A stretch of 26,227 bases of DNA from NIOZ-UU13 sp032250555 (GCA_032250555.1 JAVVFI010000016.1:1-26227), one strand, 5' to 3'; positions 9,459 through 17,754 are shown, counted from the stretch's first letter. Program-made: numbers and translations. The notes: generated by a model not told the origin, from the letters alone.

Positions 9459-9541
9459 GGAAAATCCTCACATGATTGCTAATAAACTTCCATAAAATCA
9501 ATCCCGTTGACTGTGATTATCCAAATCGGTGATCAATAAAA

Positions 9542-9573
9542 AAGGCTATACCGATTTACTCAGTATCAGCCTT
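9542..9573 (-). terminator. Intrinsic terminator of the LamG gene at 9632-11794
   Basis: The stem is AAGGCT-ATAC / GTAT-(C)-AGCCTT with one bulged base and an 11-nt loop. On the minus strand it is followed by TTTTTTATT, a good U-tract. It lies about 60 bp past the stop codon. Its sequence (GGCTATACCGA) is related to the terminators of the two sister genes. Confidence 0.75.
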
Positions 9574-9631
9574 AAAATAGCGAAATTTACTATATTAACT
9601 GCACAGTTTTATTGAACAATCAAATTCCTAT

Positions 9632-11794
9632 TTACGGTGTAAGGGCATACAGACGAATGTCATCGAAGTACATCATACCTACGCCGCCGGCAACCGGGTT
9701 ATTCTTGTTACCCAGGCCAATAGTAATTGAATTGACACTGGCAAGGTTGACGCCCTGGTCGGCAAATGCCTGCAAATCGATATCCCACTGGAGCCAGGAA
9801 CCTCTCATTGCTGCATTAGGATTATCATGGTTGACTACTGCATTACCATTGAGAGCAACATATAAATTCTCAGGAGCGTTATCCGGGCTGCCTCTAAACC
9901 AAATTGTCAATGTGTTGATACCGTTTACTGTCCAGTCACGATTGGAAGTCAACGTCAAAGTTGCTTCAGATTTACCAACAGCGTTGTCATAGGACATCGG
10001 CATCGACTGCAAACCGCCGTGAACGATAGTCTGTTCAGCAAATGGAGGATCAAAATTTCCAACGACAGAGCCGTTTGTGGCCGGATTATCGAAACCATCA
10101 ATCCATGTGAGATATATCCTGTTGCTGCCCGGCTCATTTTCATCAAGGTCGTTGTAGCTCTCCATATCATCCACGGTAAGGAAGTTAGCTGTAGTAAAGC
10201 TCCAGAGTGGACCGGTCCACGGACTATTGACGTTTGCGTTATTGGCCTCATCTATGCGCCAGTAATAAGTTGTTGACCACTCAAGCTGTCCTGGTTCGTA
10301 GCTTTCAGAGCCGAGGTTTCCGCTGCTTTTTAACTCAAGAGAGTTTTCATCTGCGCCGAAATAGACCTCATGTGTATCGGCAAAGATTCCCGGCACCCAG
10401 GTGAGAACCGGTGTCTGTGATATATCCACAGCGGCATTAGCCGGTTCCGGGCTTCCTACGGCACCTTCAGTAGTAAAGCTCCAGACATTGCCTTTATGTG
10501 TTTCGATACCATCGAACTCATCAACGCGCCAGTAGTAGGTTTTGGCTAATTCAAGTGAGCCGGGACTGTATCTCGCAGTTCCCTGGGGCAGTCCTACGGT
10601 GGCATTGCTGACATCATCAAGATTGTCTCCGAAATAAACGGTATGCAGCTTCGCCCCGGAACCTGGTGTCCAGCTAAGCTGTACATCCAGAACTATAGAT
10701 TCGCCTCCATCAGCCGGAACAGGTACATAAGCAGTTTTTGGCGGAACCATAAAGCTCCAGACAGGACCCTTCCAAGGACTGTTCGGCTCGGAGTCATTTA
10801 CCTCATCGATTCGCCAATAGTAAGTTGTGCCCGAGGTAAGGCCGTCCGGAAAAGCAAATCCGGGGAAGCCGACAGCAATAAATGTTTCTGTCTGATTGCC
10901 CTGGAATGTGCCTTCGGCTCCATCATTCACTGCATCGAAATTATCGCCGATATATACATCGTGCGAGAGAGCAAAATCTCCCGGTGTCCAGTTGAGAGAT
11001 ACCCATGTGCTTTCTATGACGGCGCCGTCTGCCGGCTCAGGCCCTACAGCGAATGGATATCCTCCGCCTACCATGACATTTAGAATCTCGGTGTCAGGCA
11101 GTGCCTCATTATAGATTCGTACATCGTCGATCAGGCCGTCCCAGCCTCCTCCTTCATCTTTACAACCCTGGCCGATTATCAATGCCGTAACACCGGTTAT
11201 GGTGCCTTCGGTACCTGCATCATTGCCCCTCGGTGTATCCAGCTCTCCATTAATATATAACAATAATTCCTTACCGCTGCTCCAGACCATCGCAACATGC
11301 TGCCAATCGGTGGTCTGCGTATTGTCGGCCCCCTCATAAGCCTGATGGCCGCCGGTCGAGTCCAGAGCCATCTTTATCAGGTTTGTTCCTCCCTCCCATG
11401 CCCAACTGGCTGCATCATATCGTATATTCCTGTTATCGCCGCCGCCTGCGGCTGCGGGATCCTCGAGGATTACAAAACCTTTATCAGTTCCGACTATGTC
11501 GGACTTGATCCAGAGACAGATGGTTATTGCTTCCATGCCGTTGATGTAGTCCCCGGCAGTTTCGTCAATCACACGGTCGTCGCTTCCGTCGAAATGCAAT
11601 GCTCCTCCTATTTTACCGACTTCCCAATCAGGATTACCTTCTATGGTACCATCGTACCCGTTACCGCTTGAATCAAGGGCGGTGGTACCGGAACCTTCAT
11701 TGAATTCCCAATGAAGAATCAGGTCGGCTGAGGCATTACCTGCTAGGCTTATCGCCACAACGATAGAAATCAAACAAAACAGTCTTTTGGACAT
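9632..11794 (-). CDS. Secreted LamG/FN3-like repeat protein, paralogue of the downstream gene
   Basis: The product has 720 residues. The ATG at 11794 follows AAGGAGGA with 5-nt spacing, the same site as in its paralogue. Residues 1-23 are a Sec signal peptide (MSKRLFCLISIVVAISLAGN, cleaved near ASA). Residues about 24-236 are a LamG domain (LILHWEFNEGSGTTALDSSG, DDVRIYNEALPDTEI). Residues about 240-535 hold three FN3/Ig-like repeats (SHDVYIGDNF, LHTVYFGDNL, THEVYFGAD, each with a TYYWR strand). Residues about 537-720 are the conserved C-terminal domain (DDMESYNDLDENEPG, FAEQTIVHGG, YFDDIRLYALTP). Domain order and most of the C-terminal sequence match the gene at 7035-9185, so the two arose by duplication, although the LamG halves have diverged strongly. 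It has its own promoter and terminator. A glycan- or matrix-binding role is inferred. Confidence 0.93.
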   Translation of the reverse strand: MSKRLFCLISIVVAISLAGNASADLILHWEFNEGSGTTALDSSGNGYDGTIEGNPDWEVGKIGGALHFDGSDDRVIDETAGDYINGMEAITICLWIKSDIVGTDKGFVILEDPAAAGGGDNRNIRYDAASWAWEGGTNLIKMALDSTGGHQAYEGADNTQTTDWQHVAMVWSSGKELLLYINGELDTPRGNDAGTEGTITGVTALIIGQGCKDEGGGWDGLIDDVRIYNEALPDTEILNVMVGGGYPFAVGPEPADGAVIESTWVSLNWTPGDFALSHDVYIGDNFDAVNDGAEGTFQGNQTETFIAVGFPGFAFPDGLTSGTTYYWRIDEVNDSEPNSPWKGPVWSFMVPPKTAYVPVPADGGESIVLDVQLSWTPGSGAKLHTVYFGDNLDDVSNATVGLPQGTARYSPGSLELAKTYYWRVDEFDGIETHKGNVWSFTTEGAVGSPEPANAAVDISQTPVLTWVPGIFADTHEVYFGADENSLELKSSGNLGSESYEPGQLEWSTTYYWRIDEANNANVNSPWTGPLWSFTTANFLTVDDMESYNDLDENEPGSNRIYLTWIDGFDNPATNGSVVGNFDPPFAEQTIVHGGLQSMPMSYDNAVGKSEATLTLTSNRDWTVNGINTLTIWFRGSPDNAPENLYVALNGNAVVNHDNPNAAMRGSWLQWDIDLQAFADQGVNLASVNSITIGLGNKNNPVAGGVGMMYFDDIRLYALTP

Positions 11795-11981
11795 AATAAT
11801 CCTCCTTAAAAAAAGCTAACATAAAACGACCGGTAAGGGCCTTTATATTTTCGACGGCTTTTAGCCATATTTTTCAGGATGTTCCTCCCCGGACTGGGAC
11901 TGCCACTTTCCTTTAAGAGCCCGGGAATCAAGCCGTTTCGCCCAATTGAATATTTCAGGCTTACGGATATCACCCAATTAA

Positions 11982-12011
11982 TTTATACCAGATTAGCTGC
12001 CTTTTCGTCAA
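11982..12011 (-). promoter_or_regulatory. Promoter of the LamG gene at 9632-11794
   Basis: On the minus strand the -35 is TTGACG (12011-12006), the spacer is 18 nt, and the -10 is TATAAA (11987-11982) preceded by TGG (extended -10). It is nearly identical in layout and flanks to the promoters at 9429-9458 and 16047-16076. The predicted leader is about 180 nt. The 565-bp gap 11795-12359 holds this leader, the promoter, a nested inverted repeat (12093-12249) and the terminator of the upstream gene. Confidence 0.65.
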
Positions 12012-12092
12012 GGAAAATCCCTTCGATCATTTATGCTGTATTTTCTATTCCCAGTCCTAAACTCAGCCGAAATGTCGAAAGAAAAGGGGGAA

Positions 12093-12252
12093 GAATCTTA
12101 GAGCACCTAACAAAATGACTCTGCATTCAAACGGCTTATTTCGTCTCTGGACGGCGTCAGGCTGCATCGACAATGATGTACATTGTCTGCTTCGCCTTCC
12201 TTGCCAGAGGTGAAAACGCTCGTTTTCGGTGCTAAGATTCATTTTGTTAAGC
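12093..12252. repeat. Nested inverted-repeat element of unknown role
   Basis: GAATCTTA + GCACC (12093-12107, with a 2-nt bulge) pairs with GGTGC + TAAGATTC (12228-12240). TAACAAAATG (12108-12117) pairs perfectly with CATTTTGTTA (12240-12249). Inside lie CTCTGG / CCAGAG (12145-12150 with 12204-12209), GACAATG / CATTGTC (12169-12175 with 12181-12187) and GAAAACG / CGTTTTC (12212-12227). The first two pairings cross, so a single folded strand would form a pseudoknot or switch between states. It could be a structured RNA, a small mobile remnant or an attC-like site; none is proven. No coding sequence is convincing here. Confidence 0.5.
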
Positions 12253-12276
12253 ACTCTTAAAACAATAAAATAAAAG

Positions 12277-12309
12277 GGGGCCTATACCGAATAAATCAAT
12301 ATAGGCCCC
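12277..12309 (-). terminator. Intrinsic terminator of the LamG gene at 12360-15668
   Basis: A perfect 10-bp stem, GGGGCCTATA / TATAGGCCCC, with a 13-nt loop. On the minus strand it is followed by CTTTTATTTTATTG, a U-rich tract. It lies about 50 bp past the stop codon and resembles the hairpin at 6971-6997, including the shared outer sequence TGCAAATCTTC on the gene side. Confidence 0.8.
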
Positions 12310-12359
12310 ATGCAAATCTTCTTAGTCTGATCCGCATTACTGCGAATTAATTCAGATCA

Positions 12360-15300
12360 TTAGTATTTACTGGTTCTCAACTCAACTTCGGCGATCTGCA
12401 TACTATTTACAGAACCACCTACCGGACCACGAATAGCCGTGAAGATAAGTTGATAGTGCGTGTATGCCACGTCATTATCAAACATAATCGGTGTAGCGTT
12501 CATGGTAAAACGCGGCCATTCTTCAGCCTGGGCGAAGTCAACAATATCACCACTGGCAATCAATGTATAGGGTCCATCAATACTGTCATTCGAACCAGAA
12601 AGTTCAAATGCAATGGGATCACGACCCGGAACGTCATTGGCTGTTGTTAAAGTCAGTCCGGTGACAACAGTCGGACCGGCCGCCGGAGTAATCTGCAATC
12701 CAGCGCCACCTGTACCGGGGTCCGGATCAAAATCACCTTTGAAATGCAGATACTTCGTTGTGACATCATCATCGAAAGCTAAGTCAGGTGTTTCCGCACC
12801 CGGCCAGTCTCCATCGTCAGGAACGCCCTTGACGACATCGCCAAGTGCTGTTACATCATCACCAAGAACATCATCCACCGCACGAGCACCAGACAGGTAA
12901 CGAATCTCACCGGCAGATAAAGCCCTGCTGTACATAGTAACATCGTCCAGAGCACCATTCATTCTGCGAGCGACCCAAGTGTCACCGCCATCACCGCCCA
13001 GGTAGATGTTGTTATCCCATATAGCAGGGTCATGAGTAATCTCATTGACGGCTCCCATCTCACCATTGACATAGAACGTTGCCTTGTCGGGTGCGACGGT
13101 TACAGCGGCGAAGGTCCAATCATTTTCCGCTATAAAGTCGCCTCCTCGAAAGCTCCATGAATTTGAATCATCATTCCAGTGATATGCCAATTGAAAATCA
13201 GCAAGCATGTTGAAACCATGTGCAAGACCGGTTCCACGATGCATAATGACTGCTGACCAGTCAGGTGATACGCCGTTTGGCTTGATCCAGCCAGCCATCG
13301 TGGCTTCCGAAAGTTCAAGACCCAGAGGTGGGACTTCAATCAAAGTGGGACCGACCAGTTCCACGGCGGTGCCGCTGACACCTTCAACCCAGGCAGGATC
13401 GCCAAATACGAATGCCCCATCGCGGCCGTTGCCGGAAGCATCGCCCACAACGGCACCTTCCCCTTCATCACACGTCCAGAGAGCCAAAAGACCCTTACTG
13501 CCGGGATCAACCGGTGTAACGCGCTTACCGGCAAGGTACATGACTTCGAGTTCAGAGAGTGCTCTGTTGTATAACATGACCTCATCCATCATACCATGCA
13601 GGAAACGATCTGGATTCTGTGAATTGTTGCCAATCCAGAAGTTTTCGGTTTCGATGTTTATCTGTCCAGAGGCTTCGGTTGTTGCATCCAATACACCATC
13701 AATGTAAATTCTCCCTTCGGCACCATCATAGGTCCCGGCAAAGTGATGCCAGACACCGCCCGTGATGATAGAGGTTCCATTAAACCAGCCGTTACCTCCG
13801 CCGCCGGTAGTACCGGAAATACCGAAGTGCGTGGCATCGCCTGTGCCGTCTCCACGGCTGACTCGGTATGCACTGTCACCTTTAGAAAGAAAGGCTTCCC
13901 ATGTGTTCTCGAACGCCACAACATTAAACCAGAATGAGATTGTAATCGCATCCTGGATCTGGAGCGTATCACCGTTACCACAGTCAACGTAGTCATCACC
14001 GTTAAATTCCATCGCCGTGCCAAAACCTGTCGGCCCATCGACAAAGACCGGGTCGCCGACGATTGTACCATCATTGCCATTACCGGAAATGTCATTGGCA
14101 TCATTCTCAAATGCATAGTATGCAACGAGTCCTTCGGTACCCGGATCAACCGGTACTATTTCCTTCGCAGGATTGAAATAACTGTCAGCATGTTCTGCGA
14201 TCAAATCCTCTGCAAGGGCTTCGCCGTAGATCGCTACGCCAAAGATAGTACCATCGAAGTTGTCGAAAGAGGCGGAGCCTCTTGTGGCTTCATCTTGGGA
14301 ACCGTAACCGATACCGACAATACCTGACAGTGTAATGGCTGAGTCAACGCTTCCTGCCAAAGCGCCATTGACATAGAGAGCAGTCGTATTCGTGGTTTCG
14401 CTTGAAACAAAGGTAAGAACAGTATGTTCACCTGGTGAGGTAGGAACACCAAAATCGAGGTCAACAACGCCAAATAGGGTCGCGCCATACGTACCGGTAT
14501 TGTTCCACTGCTCATATTTAATCCCGGCATTATTGGTATCCGAATCTCTTCTACCTATAAGGGCCATGCTGGCTTCCTGTTCATCCGGATTGCTTTGAAC
14601 GACGAACTCGTAGGTGATATCGCCGCTTAACGCGCCAATATCGTAGAGGCCGTCTTCAACGAAGGTTGCGATGAAAGCAGGTGAATCTTTACCGGCAGCA
14701 GCTGCCCAGCTTGCAGTATTTTCATCGGCAACTCTGAAGTTCCATACATTACCTGGATGAAATTCGCTGGCTCTTGATGTCCCTGTGGAGACATCGACTT
14801 TCCAGTAGTACGTGGTTCCACGGCTCAGGGGTGTATTAACATCAACTGCAAAACTGGTATCAGCCAGCGAACCCTGGAGTACACTTGCATCACTGGCTGC
14901 TACCAGATCGGCATCAGTGCCTAAATAGAGATCGTGCTGAAATGCTGTAGCGCCGGCGGTCCATTTAAGAACCGGTGCGGCCTTGACATCAACCTCACCA
15001 TTTGCCGGGCTTGGCGCACTTGCTCCTTCAAAAGCAAATTCTATAACCAGCGTTGCAGAATCATCTCCTGGTCCAGCCTCTGCACATCGAATGCCTGATG
15101 AAGGATTAGCCGGATCATCGCTGATGATGAGCGCTAAGGCATTACCTTCTGCCCAATCGGGCTGGTCAACTATTTCCTGGATAATTGCAGCCAGATCCGT
15201 AGTCGCCTGGTCAGGGCCACGATCCCCTTCGGCTGTCCAATTTGGCGCGCTCCATAGCACTTGTGCCGCTGTTCTGGCCCTACTTGTGACAGTAAAGGGA

Positions 15301-15668
15301 TCACTTGTAAACGGAGCGGCATCGGCAGACAAATCACCTTCGATAACAACATTAACAGGCTCTGTGCCGCCTTTGGTCTCATCGACCTGGAACTGAACAT
15401 AAGCAGATATAATTGTGCTGCCTTTAGGAATGGCAATACCAGGATAACGCAAGCCTATTACCTGAGGGTCACCCATGCCTTCGTCTTCATAGGGTAATTC
15501 CACATCGCTGCTGCCCATGTCTATCTCGTTAGCTCTATCAAGCCGCTCTTCAACATCATCATTTTCGTCCGTGATGTTGACGGAGATAGTAGCTGCCGAT
15601 GCAGCATTTGCAAAGACAAGGCCCATCACTAAAAGAAAAGAAGTTAAAACAATTAGTTTCTTAAACAT
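12360..15668 (-). CDS. Large secreted protein with three LamG-type domains and a C-terminal discoidin-like region
   Basis: The product has 1102 residues. The start was placed at 15668 because AGGAGGA lies 5 nt upstream and yields a Sec signal peptide (MFKKLIVLTSFLLVMGLVFA, cut near residue 25). Residues 26-213 are a jelly-roll-like domain (IGLRYPGIAIPKGSTI, AYVQFQVDE, IIQEIVDQPDWAEGNALALI) of a type common in secreted Planctomycetota proteins. Residues about 214-311 are FN3-like (QHDLYLGTD, TYYWKVD). Then come three LamG-type units, at about 313-503 (divergent), 509-717 (GLVAYYAFE, DEVMLYNRALS) and 723-926 (GLLALWTCDEGEG, DDVTMYSRALS). Residues about 930-1102 resemble a discoidin/F5-8C-like sheet domain (FELSGSNDSIDGPY, MQIAEVELR); that call is weaker. 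There are no catalytic motifs. It is probably an adhesive or glycan-binding surface or secreted protein. It shares promoter, leader-hairpin and terminator types with the two LamG genes downstream. Confidence 0.92.
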   Translation of the reverse strand: MFKKLIVLTSFLLVMGLVFANAASAATISVNITDENDDVEERLDRANEIDMGSSDVELPYEDEGMGDPQVIGLRYPGIAIPKGSTIISAYVQFQVDETKGGTEPVNVVIEGDLSADAAPFTSDPFTVTSRARTAAQVLWSAPNWTAEGDRGPDQATTDLAAIIQEIVDQPDWAEGNALALIISDDPANPSSGIRCAEAGPGDDSATLVIEFAFEGASAPSPANGEVDVKAAPVLKWTAGATAFQHDLYLGTDADLVAASDASVLQGSLADTSFAVDVNTPLSRGTTYYWKVDVSTGTSRASEFHPGNVWNFRVADENTASWAAAAGKDSPAFIATFVEDGLYDIGALSGDITYEFVVQSNPDEQEASMALIGRRDSDTNNAGIKYEQWNNTGTYGATLFGVVDLDFGVPTSPGEHTVLTFVSSETTNTTALYVNGALAGSVDSAITLSGIVGIGYGSQDEATRGSASFDNFDGTIFGVAIYGEALAEDLIAEHADSYFNPAKEIVPVDPGTEGLVAYYAFENDANDISGNGNDGTIVGDPVFVDGPTGFGTAMEFNGDDYVDCGNGDTLQIQDAITISFWFNVVAFENTWEAFLSKGDSAYRVSRGDGTGDATHFGISGTTGGGGNGWFNGTSIITGGVWHHFAGTYDGAEGRIYIDGVLDATTEASGQINIETENFWIGNNSQNPDRFLHGMMDEVMLYNRALSELEVMYLAGKRVTPVDPGSKGLLALWTCDEGEGAVVGDASGNGRDGAFVFGDPAWVEGVSGTAVELVGPTLIEVPPLGLELSEATMAGWIKPNGVSPDWSAVIMHRGTGLAHGFNMLADFQLAYHWNDDSNSWSFRGGDFIAENDWTFAAVTVAPDKATFYVNGEMGAVNEITHDPAIWDNNIYLGGDGGDTWVARRMNGALDDVTMYSRALSAGEIRYLSGARAVDDVLGDDVTALGDVVKGVPDDGDWPGAETPDLAFDDDVTTKYLHFKGDFDPDPGTGGAGLQITPAAGPTVVTGLTLTTANDVPGRDPIAFELSGSNDSIDGPYTLIASGDIVDFAQAEEWPRFTMNATPIMFDNDVAYTHYQLIFTAIRGPVGGSVNSMQIAEVELRTSKY

Positions 15669-15673
15669 AATAG

Positions 15674-15680
15674 TCCTCCT
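15674..15680 (-). promoter_or_regulatory. Ribosome binding site fixing the start at 15668
   Basis: The minus strand reads AGGAGGA, five bases, ATG. This supports the 15668 start over the longer in-frame start at 15728, whose extra residues lack signal-peptide character and overlap the leader stem-loop. Confidence 0.75.
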
Positions 15681-15704
15681 GTAAAAATGAATTATTGTGA
15701 ATTT

Positions 15705-15727
15705 TGTTTTAGCCACACACCAAAACA
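15705..15727 (-). promoter_or_regulatory. mRNA leader stem-loop (copy 2)
   Basis: On the mRNA strand TGTTTTGGT and GGCTAAAACA-type arms form nine pairs, two of them G-U wobbles, around the same GTGTG loop as at 9216-9240. It lies 36 nt upstream of the start codon, nearly the same place as in copy 1. Stem position, loop and pairing are kept while two stem bases differ. Confidence 0.55.
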
Positions 15728-15962
15728 TCCGTTGTTATTGATAAGCTAATAAATAGAAATTCGGCGATCGGTTGTACCGGTTTTAAAACAACCTTCCACG
15801 CAAGCAACAAAGAATCTTCACTAACACTCTGTGCTTATAAAAAATGCCTTTTTATTGTAGGAGAAGTTTTTGATACCTATGTGCAGAAGCTGTCCTTGAT
15901 CTGCAAGTTTAAATACAAATACTCTACCTCCGAGGTATCAACCTCACACCAAATCCATTCCT

Positions 15963-15980
15963 CACCTAATACGTTAGGTG
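15963..15980. repeat. Short inverted repeat in the long leader
   Basis: CACCTAA / TTAGGTG, a 7-bp perfect stem with loop TACG. It lies in the long predicted leader of the LamG gene at 12360-15668. A second dyad, TACCTC-C-GAGGTA, lies at 15925-15937. Either could be an operator or a leader hairpin; no function is shown. The 511-bp gap 15669-16179 holds these, the leader stem-loop and the promoter. Confidence 0.35.
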
Positions 15981-16046
15981 TTTGCCCAGGAAACTATGGA
16001 TACTCAATATGCCGGAAATTCAAAACTAAGAATTCCAGCACTATTA

Positions 16047-16076
16047 CTTATACCAGATTATCCCCCTTTACTTCAA
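16047..16076 (-). promoter_or_regulatory. Promoter of the LamG gene at 12360-15668
   Basis: On the minus strand the -35 is TTGAAG (16076-16071), the spacer is 18 nt, and the -10 is TATAAG (16052-16047) with TGG before it. It is the third member of the conserved promoter set (9429-9458, 11982-12011), with the same AAAGG and TAATCTGG spacer bases. The predicted leader is about 370 nt. Confidence 0.6.
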
Positions 16077-16179
16077 GGAAAAAAAGAACTTTTTAGGGGG
16101 GATTTATCATTCCTATTTGTGAGAATTATTTACAGATCTTACAACAATTTCTCTTTTGTGTTTAAAATCGCCGAAGGGC

Positions 16180-17754
16180 TTATCCTTTACTTTTACATTT
16201 TTCCCACCAGTCTTCCCACATAGCTGTCATTTCTTTGACTTTTTGGGGATATTGCCTGGCGAGATTGTTCAATTCTGTTCGGTCTTTCTCAAGGTCGTAG
16301 AGTTCCCAGTCGGCCTGGCCCAGGCGGACAAGTTTCCATTTGCCTGTGCGGATGGCCTTGGCCTTGCTGAACTGCCAGAACAGCACATCATGTCCCTTCC
16401 TTTGTTTTCCTTCGAAAATCGGAAGCAGTGACTTACCCACTGGCCGCTTTAGCTTTCTGCCGTTGAGCTGTTTGGGATAGACAGCCCCGGCAATTTCCAT
16501 GAACGTTGGAAGAATGTCAATTATATGTCCTACCTGGCTGGTTATGGTTCCCGGCTTTATAACCCCGGGCCAGGAAGCGATAAAGGGTGTGCATGCGCCT
16601 CCTTCATAGTCGGTGGATTTATATTTTCTATATGGCGCATTGCTGGCATTAGCCCAGGGCGGGCCTAACGCGCGATAACCCGCGACAGGCCCTGGTGGTA
16701 TATCGGGAGTTGTATCGGGTGTTTCCGGGCATCCGCCGTTGTCGGCATGAAACAAAATGAGCGTATTGTCCCATTCGCCGAGTTCTTTTATTTTTGCAAA
16801 CACCCTGCCTATCCCCTGATCCAGTCGATCCACCATAGCGGCATAGACCGCCATTTTCAAATCGGCCTGGTCCTTCTCGGATTCACTTAGTGACTCCCAA
16901 CTCGGTACGCGTTCATCCCTTGGAGAGAGCTTATATTTTGCATCGAGCAGGCCTATCTTTATCTGCCGCTCGTAACGCTGTTGGCGAAGCGTGTCCCAGC
17001 CAATTTTGTATTTGCCGCGGTATTTTGCGATGTCGGCCGGCCAGGCGTGCAGTGGATAATGAGGTGCAGTGTAAGGCATATAAAGCAGAAACGGTTTATT
17101 CTCATTTCTGTATTCTTCAAGCCGCTCGATTGCATAGTCCGTGAAGGCGTCGGTGGTGTAGAAGTTCTTGTCTTTAGGGACGTATCCCATGATGGCCTTG
17201 CCTTCGATGGCCCAGCGCCGGGGGGCCGGTCTTTTGCGGCCGGGCTTTGGTTCGCCTGGCCTGGCCTCTATTCCGGGATTCCAGTAATTACAGCATCCAT
17301 CCGCCAGGCCAAAATACCTGTCGAATCCGCGCGTTGTCGGAAGCGGTTGTTGATGCCACTTGCCGGAGATGATTGTTCTGTAACCTGCTGTGCGCAAGAC
17401 CTCAGCAAAGGTAGCGCCGTACTCCATATTCTGTACGCCAACAGCGTGCTCGTATTGACCGGTCAGAAGTGACGCCCGTGTCGGGCTGCACTTGGCGGCG
17501 TTATAAAACTGCGTAAACCTCATTCCGCCGGCCGCTAATCTGTCGAGATTCGGCGTTCTGATTTCTCCGCCGAAACAGCCGATGTCGGAGTATCCCAAAT
17601 CATCTGCCATGATAAGGACAATGTTCGGTTTTTTGCCCCGATAACCTGAGCTTCTTTGTGCTATAGCTATCGGGCACCAGGGTAAAGTCACTGACGCAAC
17701 CCCCAACCCTATGGTTTTCAAAAAATCACGTCTTGTCTGAATGACTCTATTCAT
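16180..17754 (-). CDS. Tat-exported sulfatase (family S1, FGly type)
   Basis: The product has 524 residues. ATG 17754 follows AAGGAG at good spacing. A twin-arginine signal (TRRDFLKTIGLGVAS, RR at 8-9) leads to export already folded. Sulfatase hallmarks are D51-D52 (metal), the C89-S-P-T-R signature whose cysteine becomes formylglycine, K132-W-H134, H232 (TAPHYP), D338-N339 and the K-rich YRKYKSTDYEGG strand near 375-386. These are the expected active-site positions of type I sulfatases, which hydrolyse sulfate esters using Ca2+. A hydrophobic LPWC at 24-27 is not a proper lipobox. It follows the sulfatase gene at 17793 by 38 bp on the same strand, so the two form an operon. It resembles the product of 19369-21030 in the PLHA-ADIAKY region more than its operon partner. 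The substrate is not predictable; a sulfated polysaccharide is likely. Confidence 0.95.
   Translation of the reverse strand: MNRVIQTRRDFLKTIGLGVASVTLPWCPIAIAQRSSGYRGKKPNIVLIMADDLGYSDIGCFGGEIRTPNLDRLAAGGMRFTQFYNAAKCSPTRASLLTGQYEHAVGVQNMEYGATFAEVLRTAGYRTIISGKWHQQPLPTTRGFDRYFGLADGCCNYWNPGIEARPGEPKPGRKRPAPRRWAIEGKAIMGYVPKDKNFYTTDAFTDYAIERLEEYRNENKPFLLYMPYTAPHYPLHAWPADIAKYRGKYKIGWDTLRQQRYERQIKIGLLDAKYKLSPRDERVPSWESLSESEKDQADLKMAVYAAMVDRLDQGIGRVFAKIKELGEWDNTLILFHADNGGCPETPDTTPDIPPGPVAGYRALGPPWANASNAPYRKYKSTDYEGGACTPFIASWPGVIKPGTITSQVGHIIDILPTFMEIAGAVYPKQLNGRKLKRPVGKSLLPIFEGKQRKGHDVLFWQFSKAKAIRTGKWKLVRLGQADWELYDLEKDRTELNNLARQYPQKVKEMTAMWEDWWEKCKSKG

Noticed and set aside
11795..11975. Riboswitch in the leader of the 9632-11794 gene
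   Set aside because: GC-rich segments and GGCT-AAA-AGCC were compared by eye with c-di-GMP and other classes, but no consensus core fits.
7035..15668. PEP-CTERM or other C-terminal sorting signal in the LamG proteins
   Set aside because: The C-termini end in a sheet strand (FFDDVRLY, YFDDIRLY, VELRTSKY) with no PEP motif, membrane segment or basic tail.
15669..15728. Longer N-terminus of the triple-LamG protein starting at 15728
   Set aside because: The same argument applies: AGGAGGA and the signal peptide point to 15668.
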